Origin: Deltaproteobacteria bacterium
GTDB taxonomy: Bacteria > Desulfobacterota > Deferrimicrobia > Deferrimicrobiales > Deferrimicrobiaceae
Direction: 5' to 3'
Length of the DNA: 64,000 nucleotides
Assembly (NCBI GenBank): GCA_021815305.1
Contig: JAKAHC010000007.1
Coordinates: 93,731 to 157,730, forward strand
Part shown: positions 18,476 through 27,995 of the stretch, piece after piece
Position numbering within the stretch: the first letter of the stretch is position 1
How the letters are laid out: the number at the start of each line of letters is the position of its first letter
Translations under genes and position numbers: made by a program
Notes under the pieces: model-generated
The model's input: only the letters and a program-made list of their open reading frames with translations
The model's database searches: none
What the model was told of the DNA's origin: nothing

Positions 18476-19006
18476 ATGAACGCAGGATCCCTTGCACGAT
18501 GGTTCGTCGTGTTCGCCTTCCTGGTTTTCCCCGGAGCGGCGTTCGCCGCCGCCCCGCTGGACATCGCCCTTTCCGCGGATGGGCGGAACCCGCCGTCGCC
18601 GCAGATGGGCGACCGGTTGACGTTCCACAGCGTCATCCGCAATACCGGAAGCGCTCCGGCCCAGGGGCTGGTCGCCTGGATCAGCCTGGTCCGGGTCGAC
18701 GCCGGCCATGAGCGGCCGGTGGACCTCGAGGACTGGAGCGCGCTCAAGGCCTTGACGCGGTCCGCCGTCGCGCCGGGGGAACGGATCGAGGCGGAATGGC
18801 CGATGCGGCTGATCCAGGCCGGGGATTACCGGGTGGTGATCAGCGCCGTGGATCGGGGCGCCGTCCGGGTCGTCACCAGCCCGTTCGCGGACTTCCACGT
18901 GCGGCGCAAACCGGTCGTCGAATCCCGCAGGATCCTTCCGGTCGCCTTCGGCATGCCGTTTCTGCTGGGCGGTATCGTTCTCGTCCGGTGGGCAAGAAAG
19001 CGATAG
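18476..19006 (+). CDS. Membrane-anchored Ig-like (CARDB-type) protein of the ABC cassette
   Basis: This 176-residue protein is not a family I can name firmly. It has a signal peptide (cut after AAFA), a beta-rich domain with VIRNTGSAPAQGLVAWISLV, reminiscent of CARDB/NEW Ig-like modules, and a C-terminal hydrophobic segment (VAFGMPFLLGGIVLVRW) ending in ARKR, so the domain would sit in the periplasm, tethered to the inner membrane. It begins 9 bp after the permease gene with a good AGGAGG site, so it is likely the third component of the exporter, perhaps presenting or receiving cargo. That role is inference. Confidence 0.7.
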   Translation: MNAGSLARWFVVFAFLVFPGAAFAAAPLDIALSADGRNPPSPQMGDRLTFHSVIRNTGSAPAQGLVAWISLVRVDAGHERPVDLEDWSALKALTRSAVAPGERIEAEWPMRLIQAGDYRVVISAVDRGAVRVVTSPFADFHVRRKPVVESRRILPVAFGMPFLLGGIVLVRWARKR

Positions 19007-19099
19007 AATCAACGGGGAAGAATGTTTCGCGGCAAACCTTATTGGGACTACGCCGTATCGCAGGGAAGGCGGGCATGACCGTGGGGCGGGGGAACCCAT

Positions 19100-19762
19100 A
19101 TGCGCCTGTTGCTCGTTGAAGACGATCCGATGATCGGAGAGAGCGTCCGCCAGGGGCTGCGCCAGGACGGTTTTACCGTGGACTGGACACGGGACGGCAC
19201 GGAAGCGGAGCTGGCCCTCGGCTCCGAGCCCTACGCGCTTTTGCTGCTGGACCTTGGGCTGCCGGGGAAATCCGGCCTGGACCTGCTCGCCGGGTTGCGC
19301 CGGCGGGGCAACGGGATCCCCGTCCTGGTGCTGACGGCGCGCGACACCGTATCGGATCGGGTCCGGGGCCTGGATGCGGGCGCGGACGATTACCTCGTGA
19401 AGCCGTTCGACCTGAAGGAGTTGTCGGCGCGGATCCGCGCCCTCTTGAGACGCCGGGCGGGGCGTTCCCGGCCGCAGATCGTGTTCGGGGCGTTGACGAT
19501 GGACCCGGTCACCCATGAGGCCGCGTACCGGGGGAGACCGCTGGTCCTGTCGGCCCGCGAGTTCATGCTGCTGCGGGCGCTCCTGGAGAAACCCGGGTCG
19601 GTCCTTTCGCGCGCCCAGCTCGAAGAGCGGATGTACGGATGGGACGAGGAGGTGGAAAGCAACGCCGTCGAGGTGCACATCCACAACCTGCGGAAGAAAC
19701 TGGACGCCGGGTTCATCCGGAACGTGAGGGGAGTCGGATACATGGTGGTGAACGTCCCGTGA
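19100..19762 (+). CDS. OmpR-family response regulator (QseB/PmrA type)
   Basis: The 220-residue protein has a receiver domain with acidic pocket LVEDD, phospho-acceptor D51 (LLLLDLGLPG), T/S in VLTARD and K in LVKPFD. A winged-helix DNA-binding domain follows and ends MYGWDEEVESNAVEVHIHNLRKKL, very close to QseB. The histidine kinase gene starts within its stop codon (GTGA overlap). The regulator-kinase pair sits between an ABC exporter and an RND efflux operon and is the obvious candidate regulator of both. Confidence 0.95.
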   Translation: MRLLLVEDDPMIGESVRQGLRQDGFTVDWTRDGTEAELALGSEPYALLLLDLGLPGKSGLDLLAGLRRRGNGIPVLVLTARDTVSDRVRGLDAGADDYLVKPFDLKELSARIRALLRRRAGRSRPQIVFGALTMDPVTHEAAYRGRPLVLSAREFMLLRALLEKPGSVLSRAQLEERMYGWDEEVESNAVEVHIHNLRKKLDAGFIRNVRGVGYMVVNVP

Positions 19763-21066
19763 TCTCCATCCGCCGCCGCCTCCTGGTCTGGCTGCTTTCG
19801 GTGTTGCTCTTCGCCTGTGCGCTGGTCGGCGCCATGACCTATTTCGAGGCAAGGGATGAAGTGAACGAGCTCTCCGACCGCCAGCTTCGCCAGGTGGCCC
19901 TTTCCCTGCGGCATCAGGAGGTTTTCCTTCCCGCGGCGTCCGGCGGCGGGCTCGGAGGGGAGGAGGAAGACGACCTGGTCGTCCAGGTATGGGACCGCGC
20001 CGGAACGCTGGTCTATGCTTCGCGTCCGGGCATCCCGCTGCCCCGCGACATCCGCCCGGGGTTGCGCACGGTTTCCGGGAAGGAGGGCCGCTTTCGCCTT
20101 TTTGTCCTGACGGAACCGGTCCGGACCATCCAGGTGGCGCAACCGTTGAGCGCGAGGAGGGAAATCAGCGCCGGGATCGCTTTTCGCCTCCTTGCGCCGT
20201 CGCTTGCGCTGATCCCGGTCCTGGGGATTCTGATCTGGATCGCGGTGGGCCGGGGCCTGCGGCCGCTGGCGCAGGTAGCGTCGGCCATCGAGCAGCGGTC
20301 CCCGTCGGCCATGGAGCCGTTGCCCGAGCGGGATCTGCCGGGGGAAATCGTCCCGCTCGTGAAGGAATTGAACGATCTTCTGGCGCGCCTCTCGCATGCC
20401 ATGGAGGCGCAACGCAGATTCATCGCGGATGCGGCGCACGAGCTTCGGACGCCCCTGTCCGCCGTCGACCTTCAGTCGCAGATCGTCGAGCGATCGGAGA
20501 CGGAAGGGGAGAAGGCCGAGGCGTTCGCCCGGCTCAAGGGCGGAATTTGCCGTGCGAACCGGCTGGTCCAGCAGTTGCTGACGATGGCAAGGCTGGAACC
20601 CGGCGCGGCTCCTTATCGGCCGGTCCGGATCGACCTTGCGGATCTTCTGCGCAACATGGTTGCGGAATGGTCCCCCGCGGCGGCGGAGAAGGGAATCGAC
20701 CTGGGGCTGACCCGGGCGGATCCCGCGGAGATCGAGGGGGACGAGGAATACCTGCGGGTCCTGGTGGGAAACCTGATCGACAACGCCATCCGCTACACGC
20801 CGGAGGGCGGGCGCGTCGATGTCGGAATGAAGGGAGACGAAACGGGCGTGCGGATCGTCGTCGAGGATAACGGTCCGGGCATCCCGGGGCCGGAGAGGGC
20901 GCGCGTGTTCGAGCGTTTTCACCGTTGCGAGGGAACCGTCGTTCCCGGAAGCGGGTTGGGCCTTTCCATCGTGAAAACGGTCGCGGAACGCACCGGAGGC
21001 CGCGTTTCGCTCGAGGCGGGCCGGGACGGCAAGGGGCTCCGGGCGACCGTGAGGTTTTCGGCATGA
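19759..21066 (+). CDS. Sensor histidine kinase (QseC/PmrB type)
   Basis: The 435-residue membrane kinase has a first helix at about residues 7-27, a periplasmic sensor of about 120 residues with the acidic GGEEEDD stretch, a second helix (RLLAPSLALIPVLGILIWIAVG) and a short HAMP-like linker. The HisKA H227 lies in ADAAHELRTPLSA, followed by an HATPase with NLIDNAIRY and DNGPGIP boxes. The GTG start at 19759 overlaps the regulator stop. Its acidic periplasmic loop could bind metal ions or cationic peptides, as in PmrB, but this is inference. The stop overlaps the next gene by ATGA. Confidence 0.93.
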   Translation: MISIRRRLLVWLLSVLLFACALVGAMTYFEARDEVNELSDRQLRQVALSLRHQEVFLPAASGGGLGGEEEDDLVVQVWDRAGTLVYASRPGIPLPRDIRPGLRTVSGKEGRFRLFVLTEPVRTIQVAQPLSARREISAGIAFRLLAPSLALIPVLGILIWIAVGRGLRPLAQVASAIEQRSPSAMEPLPERDLPGEIVPLVKELNDLLARLSHAMEAQRRFIADAAHELRTPLSAVDLQSQIVERSETEGEKAEAFARLKGGICRANRLVQQLLTMARLEPGAAPYRPVRIDLADLLRNMVAEWSPAAAEKGIDLGLTRADPAEIEGDEEYLRVLVGNLIDNAIRYTPEGGRVDVGMKGDETGVRIVVEDNGPGIPGPERARVFERFHRCEGTVVPGSGLGLSIVKTVAERTGGRVSLEAGRDGKGLRATVRFSA

Positions 21067-22451
21067 TGCGCCTTGGCGTCGGGACCGGCTTTCGGGGGAT
21101 CTCCGGGATTGCCGCCGCCGCGGTCCTCTTCGCATTCGTGGCGGGCTGCGCCGCCTATCACCCGGATCCCCTCGACCGGAATCGGCAGGACGCCGCCCTG
21201 GCGGCGCCGGATCCGGTGATGCTGGCCCAGGAGGCGGCCAGGCTCCGTCACCCGCGGATCCCCCCCATGGCGCTGGATTTCACGAAGCCTTTGACCGGCA
21301 AGGAGCTCGCCGTAATCGCCGTGCTGGCGAACCCGGAACTGAAGGCGCTGCGGGCGGGAGAAGGCGTCGCGGATGCGCAGGTTTTCCGCGCCGGGCTGTT
21401 GCCCGATCCCCGGTTCTCCTTCGGCCTGGATCACCCCCTCAACGGAACGCCGGATCTTGTGAACGCCTACAATTTCGGCCTCGACTGGGACGTCACCGGA
21501 GCGATTCTCCGGGGGACGGAGCGCAGGATCGCGGAAAGGGAGCGGGAGAAGATCCGCTACGACGTGGCGTGGCGGGAATGGCTCGAAGCGAACCGGGTGC
21601 GGCTGCTCGCCACGCGGCTGGCCTACCTGGGGAAACGGGAGGGGGTGGCCCGCAAGGCCGCCGAGGCCGCTTCGCGCATCCTGCAGATCACCCGGCGCAA
21701 CCTGGAGCGGGGAGATGCGAAGATCGACGAGTTCGGCATTCGGCAGGTCGCCTACCTGGATACCGAAGACCGCGCCCTTTCCCTGGCCAGGGAGCTGGAA
21801 AGAGCGCGGCAGGAGCTGAACCGGCGATTGGGGTTCCCGCCGGACCGGAGGATCCGCGTCGTCGCCGCCGCACGCACTCCCGCCGATTTTCCGCCGATCG
21901 ATGCCGGATCGCTTTTCGAGGAGGCCCGGGGGGGGCGGCTGGATCTCATCGCTTTGCGGGCGGGGTACGCCGCCCAGGAAGAGCGGCTGTACGGGCAGGT
22001 TCTTCGCCAGTACCCCGCCTTCACCCTGGGGGTGAGCCGCGGGCGGGATACGAGCGACATCCGTACCGCCGGCTTCACGGTCGGCCTGGACCTCCCGCTC
22101 TGGAATCGGAACCGGGGGGGGATCGCCGTCGCCCGGGCCACGCGCGGGAAGCTTTCCGCGGAATACGCATCACGGTTGCATATCGTTCGCGCCGACATCT
22201 CCATGCTTGCCGCCGACCTGGAACGTATCGGCCGGGAATGCGCCGTGCTCACCAAGGAGTTGCCCGAGCTGGAAAGGGCGGAAGGGACGATGCGCGACGC
22301 GGTAGCCAACGGGGACGTGACCCTGTTGGCCTACGAGGCGGTGCGGTCCTCTCTTCTGGACAAGAGGCTTTCCCTGCTGGGTTTGGAGCAGGCGGCCGCG
22401 GAACAGCGGGTGGCCCTGGAGCTCGCGGTCGGGACACCGTGGAATCGTTGA
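21063..22451 (+). CDS. Outer-membrane efflux lipoprotein 1 (TolC/CusC family)
   Basis: The 462-residue protein has a lipobox VAGC near residue 29 and two repeats rich in long helices and coiled coil, as in the TolC/CusC outer-membrane factor family. Segments typical of the family are NPELKALRAGEGVADAQ and LPDPRFSFGLDHPL. It would form the exit duct of the RND pump encoded downstream. The start ATG 21063 overlaps the kinase stop, so expression may be coupled to the two-component genes. A second outer-membrane factor of exactly the same length closes the operon (26580-27968). Confidence 0.9.
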   Translation: MMRLGVGTGFRGISGIAAAAVLFAFVAGCAAYHPDPLDRNRQDAALAAPDPVMLAQEAARLRHPRIPPMALDFTKPLTGKELAVIAVLANPELKALRAGEGVADAQVFRAGLLPDPRFSFGLDHPLNGTPDLVNAYNFGLDWDVTGAILRGTERRIAEREREKIRYDVAWREWLEANRVRLLATRLAYLGKREGVARKAAEAASRILQITRRNLERGDAKIDEFGIRQVAYLDTEDRALSLARELERARQELNRRLGFPPDRRIRVVAAARTPADFPPIDAGSLFEEARGGRLDLIALRAGYAAQEERLYGQVLRQYPAFTLGVSRGRDTSDIRTAGFTVGLDLPLWNRNRGGIAVARATRGKLSAEYASRLHIVRADISMLAADLERIGRECAVLTKELPELERAEGTMRDAVANGDVTLLAYEAVRSSLLDKRLSLLGLEQAAAEQRVALELAVGTPWNR

Positions 22452-22462
22452 GGGGGAATCCG

Positions 22463-23527
22463 ATGCATACGCAGGGAAAAGCCGCGGCCGGTCTGCTGAT
22501 CGCGCTGCTCGGAGCCGTTTTCTTCCCCGCCGCCGCGACGGCGGAAGGGAAGAAAAACGTCGAGGCGCCGTCCGTCCTCGTGCAGAGCGCGGTGGTGCGC
22601 CTCGTGTCCATGAAGGGAAGCCTTACGGCCTACGGCACCGTGGAATACGCCCCGGAGCATTCCCGGGTGGAGGATCTCCAGGGAGAGGGCGTGGTGAAAG
22701 AGGTGCTGGTCTCCGTCGGGCAGCCGGTTCGCAAGGGGGACCCGCTTCTGCGCCTGCTCCCCACGGCCAACGCCAGCATGGAAATCGAGAGGGCCAGGCT
22801 CGACCTCGTGTTCGCCCGCAAGACCCTGGATCGCCTTTCGGAACTCCGGGGACGCCGGCTCGCGACCAATGCGGAAGTGCAGGCCGCCGAGGAAACGCTT
22901 TCCAAGTCGCAGGCCGTGCTCGCGGAGCTCAGGAAACGGTATCTCGGCGAAGAGGGGCTGCTCCTGCGCGCCGGAAGGAACGGCGTCGTGGAAGCCGTCC
23001 TTGTCCGGGAGGGACAGATCGCCGTTCCCGGCGCGCCCCTCCTGCGCCTGGCCGACGGCAACCGGTTACGGATCCGGCTGGGCGTGGAGCCGGAAGACAT
23101 GCAGCGAGTCCGGATCGGCCAGGCGGTGAGGATTCGACCGATGTATCCCGGGGCGAAGCCGGTGACCGGACGGATCGGCGAAGTATTCCGGCAGGTGAAC
23201 CCGCAGACCCGCCTGGCGGAGATCGTCGTGCCGCTCCCCGCCGTCGACGGGATTCTCCCGGGGGTCATGGTTCGCGGAGAGATTTTCACCCGGGCCGAAT
23301 CCCGCGTCCCGGCCGTTCCGCGCCCCGCGGTTCTTTACGAGGGGGACAAGGGGTATGTTTTCGTCGTTGAAGGCGGGCTGGCGCGGCGGAGATTCGTGGA
23401 CGTGGGCCAGGACGACGGCCGTTTCGTGGAGATCCGCAAGGGGCTCAACCCCGGCGAGACGGTGGTGACGCTCGGGAATTACGAACTTGCGGACGGAACG
23501 GCCGTGCGCTTCCGGGGATCGCGTTGA
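22463..23527 (+). CDS. RND efflux adaptor (membrane fusion protein) 1
   Basis: The 354-residue periplasmic adaptor has a signal peptide ending ATAEG, a barrel-sandwich half-motif EGVVKEVLVSVGQPVRKGDPLL, a coiled-coil hairpin (ARLDLVFARKTLDRL to LSKSQAVLAELRKRY), a second half-motif RAGRNGVVEAVLVREGQ and beta domains ending GDKGYVFVVEGGLARRRFV. It bridges the inner-membrane pump and the outer-membrane factor. It starts 11 bp after the outer-membrane factor gene and overlaps the pump gene with TGATG. It carries no obvious metal-binding His/Met cluster. Confidence 0.92.
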   Translation: MHTQGKAAAGLLIALLGAVFFPAAATAEGKKNVEAPSVLVQSAVVRLVSMKGSLTAYGTVEYAPEHSRVEDLQGEGVVKEVLVSVGQPVRKGDPLLRLLPTANASMEIERARLDLVFARKTLDRLSELRGRRLATNAEVQAAEETLSKSQAVLAELRKRYLGEEGLLLRAGRNGVVEAVLVREGQIAVPGAPLLRLADGNRLRIRLGVEPEDMQRVRIGQAVRIRPMYPGAKPVTGRIGEVFRQVNPQTRLAEIVVPLPAVDGILPGVMVRGEIFTRAESRVPAVPRPAVLYEGDKGYVFVVEGGLARRRFVDVGQDDGRFVEIRKGLNPGETVVTLGNYELADGTAVRFRGSR

Positions 23528-26500
23528 TGGGCGCTTGGCTCCAGCGGCACAGCCGCTCCCTTCTCCTCCTCATGGTCCTGCTCGCCCTCGGAGGGGCGGC
23601 CGCCGCGCTCCGCATGCCCGTGGCGATTTTCCCCCAGGTCCAGTTTCCCCGCATCGTCGTCAACGTGGATTCCGGGGACCGGCCGGTGGACCGGATGGTG
23701 GTGGAAGTGACCCAGCCTCTGGAGCAGGCCCTTCGGGGAGTTCCCGGGGTGCGGGGGATGCGCTCGGCGAGCAGCCGGGGCTCCGCCGACCTCTCGGTCA
23801 ATTTCGAGTGGGGGAGCGACATGGTCACGGCGCTCCTCGAGGTGGAATCCGCGGTGAACCGGACGCTGCCCCGGTTGCCGCACGGCACCTCCTTTACCGC
23901 CCGGCGGATGGATCCGACCGTCTTCCCCGTGCTGGGCCTTGCGCTCACCTCGGACCGCCCCGACCTCGTTCGCCTGCGCGACTTCGCCTATTACCGGCTG
24001 CGCCCCGTGGTTTCCACCGTGCCCGGCGTCGCCCGCGTGGAGGTGCTGGGAGGCGGGCAGGCGGAGTACCAGGTCCTCGCGGACCCGGCGAGGCTCCTGG
24101 AAGCGGGGCTCTCGCTCCAGGACGTCGCTTCCGCGCTGTCGGCCAGCAACGTCGTGACGGCGGTGGGCCGGCTGGAAGACCGGTACCGGCTCTATCTCGC
24201 TCTCTCCGACACGCGCCTCCAGGGGATCGAGGATATCCGCCACACCGTGCTGCGCAGCGGATCGGACGGCGTCATCGAGCTGGGCGACGTCGCCGAGGTG
24301 AGGGAAGGGGAGGTCCCCGAGTGGTTCCGGGTGACGGCCAACGGCAGGGACGCCGTGCTGATGAACGTCATACAGCAGCCGGGGGCCAACACGGTTTCCC
24401 TGGTCCGGGAAATCCACCGGCGGATCGGCGCCTTCCGGGAACAGATCCCCGCCGACGTCCGGATCAAGCCGTATTACGACCAGTCCGAGCTGGTGGTCGC
24501 CTCCGCCGTCAGCGTCCGGGACTCGATCTTCATCGGGGCCGTCCTGGCGGCGGTGATCCTCCTGCTGTTCCTGCGCAGCCTGCGCATCACCGTGATCATC
24601 GCCATCGTCCTGCCCAGCGTGCTCGCCGCGACGGTCCTTCTTCTCGACGTGCTCCACATGAGTTTCAACATCATGACGCTGGGCGGGATGGCGGCGGCCG
24701 TGGGGCTGATCGTCGACGACGGCGTGGTCATGCTCGAATTCATCATGCGCCGCATGAGCGAGGGGAAACAGAACGAGGACGCTCAGGAGGGACCGATCCT
24801 CTCCGCCGCCATCGAGATGACGCGGCCGCTCTCGGGTTCGTCCCTCGCCACGATCCTCGTATTCCTGCCCCTGGCTTTTCTCGGGGGGGTCACGGGAGGA
24901 TTCTTCAAGGCGCTCGCCCTGACCATCTCCGCGAGCCTCGTGATCTCGTTTTTCGCCGCGTACCTGGCCATCCCCCTCCTCGGGCATCTTTTCCTGAAAC
25001 GGAAGGATGCCGAACGTCTCGAGTCCGTGGGAAAGGTGATGGGGTGGATGCACCGCGCGTACGAACGGCGGATGGCGGGGTTCCTCAAGAGGCCATGGCT
25101 GATCCTTCCCATCCTCCTCGGGCTCGCCGCCGTCGGGGCCGTTTCGTACACCCGGGTCGGCTCCGGGTTCATGCCGCACATGGACGAGGGCGGGTTCATC
25201 CTCGACTACAAGGCCGCGCCGGGGACCTCGGTCGCCGAAACCGACCGGCTCCTGCGCCAGGTCGAGGCGATCGTCACCTCCATCCCCGAGGTGGACAGCT
25301 ACTCGCGGCGGACCGGCCTGCAACTGGGCGGAGGGGTAACGGAATCCAACGAGGGGGATTTCTTCATCCACCTCAAGCCTCCCCCGCGCAGGGGCATCGA
25401 CGCGATCATGGCCGAACTGCGCCGGCGGGTGGAGAACCGGGTGCCGGGGCTGCGGATCGAGACCGCCCAGCTCATGGAGGACCTGATCGGGGATCTTACG
25501 GCCGTCCCGCAGCCCGTCGAGATCAAGCTTTTCGGCGACAACGGGGCGCTTCTCCGGAAAACGGCGCCGGAGGTGGCCGCGGAGATCCGCCGCGTTCCCG
25601 GCGTCGTCGAGGTTTTCGACGGCGTCACCGTCGTAGGGGACGCCGTGGACATCCGGGTCGACCGGGTGAAGGCGGCCCTGGAGGGGCTCGATCCGGATGC
25701 GGTCACCCGCCAGGTGCGGGAACAGCTGGAAGGCGGCGTGGCGAGCCAAGTCCAGTCGGGGGAAAAGATGATCGGCGTGCGGGTCTGGACGCCGTCCGGG
25801 CTTCGCGATCGGATCTCCCTGATCCGGCACCTTCTCCTTCGCGCGCCCGACGGCCATTACCTGCCCCTGAAACGGGTGGCGGAGATCGGCATCACAGTGG
25901 GGCAGGCGCAGGTCACGCGCGAGGATCTGCGGCAGATGGTCGCGGTGACCGGGCGCATCGAGGGCCGGGACCTCGGCTCCACGATGCGGGAGATCCGTTC
26001 GGTTTTGGGCAAATTTCCCCTGCCGGCGGGGGTGTACGTGGAGTACGGCGGCCTTTACCGGGAACAGCGGAAATCGCTGCGCGACCTCCTCGCGGTTTTT
26101 CTGAGCGCCATCCTGATCGTCTCGTTGCTCCTGCTGTTCCTCTACGAGCGATTCGCGACGGTGTTCAGCATCCTCGTGACGACACTCCTGTCGCTGAGCG
26201 GGGTGTTCCTGGGGTTGTGGCTTACCGGAACCGAGCTCAACATCTCCGCGATGATGGGGATGACGATGATCGTCGGAATCGTCACCGAAATCGCCATCTT
26301 CTACTTCGCGGAGCTCGGGCCGTCGGGGACCCGGGATCCCAGGGAGCTGATCGAGGCCGGCCGGATGCGGATGCGCCCGATCATCATGACTTCCGTGATC
26401 GCCGTCCTCGCCCTCCTGCCGCTGGCCCTGGGCATCGGCACGGGGGCGGCCATGCAGACCCCGCTGGCCATCGCCATCATCTCGGGGCTGCTGATCGCCC

Positions 26501-26583
26501 TGCCCCTCGTCCTGATCTTCCTGCCGGCGCTGTACCTGGTGTTGCAGAGGGTTTTCCGCGGGAGGAAACCGGAGGGCGCGTGA
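23527..26583 (+). CDS. RND efflux pump 1 (AcrB/CusA superfamily)
   Basis: The 1018-residue inner-membrane transporter has twelve helices and two large periplasmic loops with internal repeat symmetry. TM4 carries the proton-relay aspartates in GLIVDDGVVMLEF, as in hydrophobe exporters. CzcA/CusA-type metal pumps usually show other residues there, so drug, lipid or organic-compound export is as likely as metal. The N-terminus has MPVAIFPQVQFPRIVV, typical of RND entry strands. The start ATG 23527 overlaps the adaptor stop; an in-frame TTG at 23524 is less likely. The gene is followed by a second outer-membrane factor. Confidence 0.95.
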   Translation: MGAWLQRHSRSLLLLMVLLALGGAAAALRMPVAIFPQVQFPRIVVNVDSGDRPVDRMVVEVTQPLEQALRGVPGVRGMRSASSRGSADLSVNFEWGSDMVTALLEVESAVNRTLPRLPHGTSFTARRMDPTVFPVLGLALTSDRPDLVRLRDFAYYRLRPVVSTVPGVARVEVLGGGQAEYQVLADPARLLEAGLSLQDVASALSASNVVTAVGRLEDRYRLYLALSDTRLQGIEDIRHTVLRSGSDGVIELGDVAEVREGEVPEWFRVTANGRDAVLMNVIQQPGANTVSLVREIHRRIGAFREQIPADVRIKPYYDQSELVVASAVSVRDSIFIGAVLAAVILLLFLRSLRITVIIAIVLPSVLAATVLLLDVLHMSFNIMTLGGMAAAVGLIVDDGVVMLEFIMRRMSEGKQNEDAQEGPILSAAIEMTRPLSGSSLATILVFLPLAFLGGVTGGFFKALALTISASLVISFFAAYLAIPLLGHLFLKRKDAERLESVGKVMGWMHRAYERRMAGFLKRPWLILPILLGLAAVGAVSYTRVGSGFMPHMDEGGFILDYKAAPGTSVAETDRLLRQVEAIVTSIPEVDSYSRRTGLQLGGGVTESNEGDFFIHLKPPPRRGIDAIMAELRRRVENRVPGLRIETAQLMEDLIGDLTAVPQPVEIKLFGDNGALLRKTAPEVAAEIRRVPGVVEVFDGVTVVGDAVDIRVDRVKAALEGLDPDAVTRQVREQLEGGVASQVQSGEKMIGVRVWTPSGLRDRISLIRHLLLRAPDGHYLPLKRVAEIGITVGQAQVTREDLRQMVAVTGRIEGRDLGSTMREIRSVLGKFPLPAGVYVEYGGLYREQRKSLRDLLAVFLSAILIVSLLLLFLYERFATVFSILVTTLLSLSGVFLGLWLTGTELNISAMMGMTMIVGIVTEIAIFYFAELGPSGTRDPRELIEAGRMRMRPIIMTSVIAVLALLPLALGIGTGAAMQTPLAIAIISGLLIALPLVLIFLPALYLVLQRVFRGRKPEGA

Positions 26584-27968
26584 AAAACGTTCGGGTGAAG
26601 CCGGCATTCGTCCTTCTTGTCCTCTCCCTGTCGGCCGGGTGCGCCTCCTACCGGCCGGCGCCCATCCATCCCGGCGAGAATCTCTCCCGCTTCGAATCCA
26701 GGACGCTTGGCAACCCCGCCCTGGAGGAGTTTGTTCGGCGGAACAGCCCCGGGGCAATCCCCCGGTGGCCGCCCCGGAAGTGGGATCTCGCCCTGTTGAC
26801 GGCGTCTGCGTTCTACTACCACCCGGACCTGGACGTGGCGCGTGCCCGGTGGGGAGTGGCCAAGGCGGCCGTGATCACGGCGGGGCAGCGGCCCAACCCC
26901 GGGGTCGGTGTCGTTCCGGAATACAACGCGAATTCGGCAAGCGGGATTTCCCCATGGATCCTCGGGTTTTCGTTGGACATCCCGCTGGAAACCGCGGGCA
27001 GGCGGGGGTACCGCATCGCGCGGGCCGGGGATCTCTCCCGGGCGGCGCGCTTCCACGTCGCCGCCGCGGCCTGGCGGGTGCGAAGCCGCCTGAGAAAACG
27101 CCTGCTCGACCTCTTCGCGGCGGTGCGGACCGAAACCATCCTGGAGAGGCGGCAAACCGTACAGGGAGAGATCGTCGAGGCAACGGAGAAACGCCTGGCG
27201 GCAGGCGAAATCTCCCGGCTGGAGGTCACCCGGGCCCGAATCTCCCGGGACCGGACGGTTCTTCTTCTGCGGGAAGCGCGGAAACGGATCGCCGAGGCGC
27301 GCGTGGCGGTTGCCGACGCCGTCGGTGTGCCGGCTGCCGCTCTCGAAGGGATCGACATCTCCTTCCCTTTTCCGGACGGGTTCCCCGCGAATCCCCCATC
27401 GGGAGAGGTGCGGCGGGAGGCCTTGCTGAATCGCCCCGACATTCTCGCATCCCTTGCGGAATACGAGGCGTCCCAGTCTTCCCTCCGGCTGGAAATCTCC
27501 CGGCAGTACCCGGACCTCCGCCTTGGTCCCGGGTACAAGTGGGACCAGGGGGACAACAAGTGGTCCCTGGGGTTCTCCGTCTCCTTGCCGGTTTTTCATC
27601 ATAACCAGGGGCCGATCGCCGAAGCCGAGGCGCGCCGGACGGAGTCCGCGGCCCGCTTCACCGCCTTGCAGGCCCGGGTGATCGGCGAATCGGACCGGGC
27701 CCTTGCGGGGTACCGGGAGAGCCTCGGGAAACTCGATGCGGCGGATACGTTGCTCGCGTCCCAACGGGCCCGCCGGAAATCGGAGGAAGCCCTGTTCAAC
27801 GCCGGAGAGGCGGACCGACTGGCATTCCTCGGCGCCCGGTTGGAAATGGAAGCGGGGGAACTGGCCCGCCTGGAATCCCTCGTGGAGGCGCAAAAAGCCC
27901 TGGGGCTTCTGGAAGACGCGGTGGAGCGCCCGCTGGTTCCGGCGGAGGAATTCCCGTCGACGCCGTAG
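26580..27968 (+). CDS. Outer-membrane efflux lipoprotein 2 (TolC/CusC family)
   Basis: The 462-residue lipoprotein (lipobox SAGC near residue 19) has the helical and barrel repeats of outer-membrane factors, for example YYHPDLDVARARWGVAKAAV and RPNPGVGVVPEYN. The start GTG 26580 overlaps the pump stop (GTGA). It is a second exit duct for one pump, not a close copy of factor 1: the two share family patterns but little contiguous identity. Its 3' end meets the minus-strand pump 2 gene after 27 bp, and that operon has no outer-membrane factor, so it may serve both systems. Confidence 0.9.
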   Translation: MKNVRVKPAFVLLVLSLSAGCASYRPAPIHPGENLSRFESRTLGNPALEEFVRRNSPGAIPRWPPRKWDLALLTASAFYYHPDLDVARARWGVAKAAVITAGQRPNPGVGVVPEYNANSASGISPWILGFSLDIPLETAGRRGYRIARAGDLSRAARFHVAAAAWRVRSRLRKRLLDLFAAVRTETILERRQTVQGEIVEATEKRLAAGEISRLEVTRARISRDRTVLLLREARKRIAEARVAVADAVGVPAAALEGIDISFPFPDGFPANPPSGEVRREALLNRPDILASLAEYEASQSSLRLEISRQYPDLRLGPGYKWDQGDNKWSLGFSVSLPVFHHNQGPIAEAEARRTESAARFTALQARVIGESDRALAGYRESLGKLDAADTLLASQRARRKSEEALFNAGEADRLAFLGARLEMEAGELARLESLVEAQKALGLLEDAVERPLVPAEEFPSTP

Positions 27969-27995
27969 GAGGCCGCGGCCGGGGCGCGTGGCGGT

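Noticed and set aside
23479..26757. A minus-strand open frame of about 1090 codons across RND pump 1
   Set aside because: It is antisense to a full-length RND gene, has low-complexity acidic and His-rich composition and no family features.
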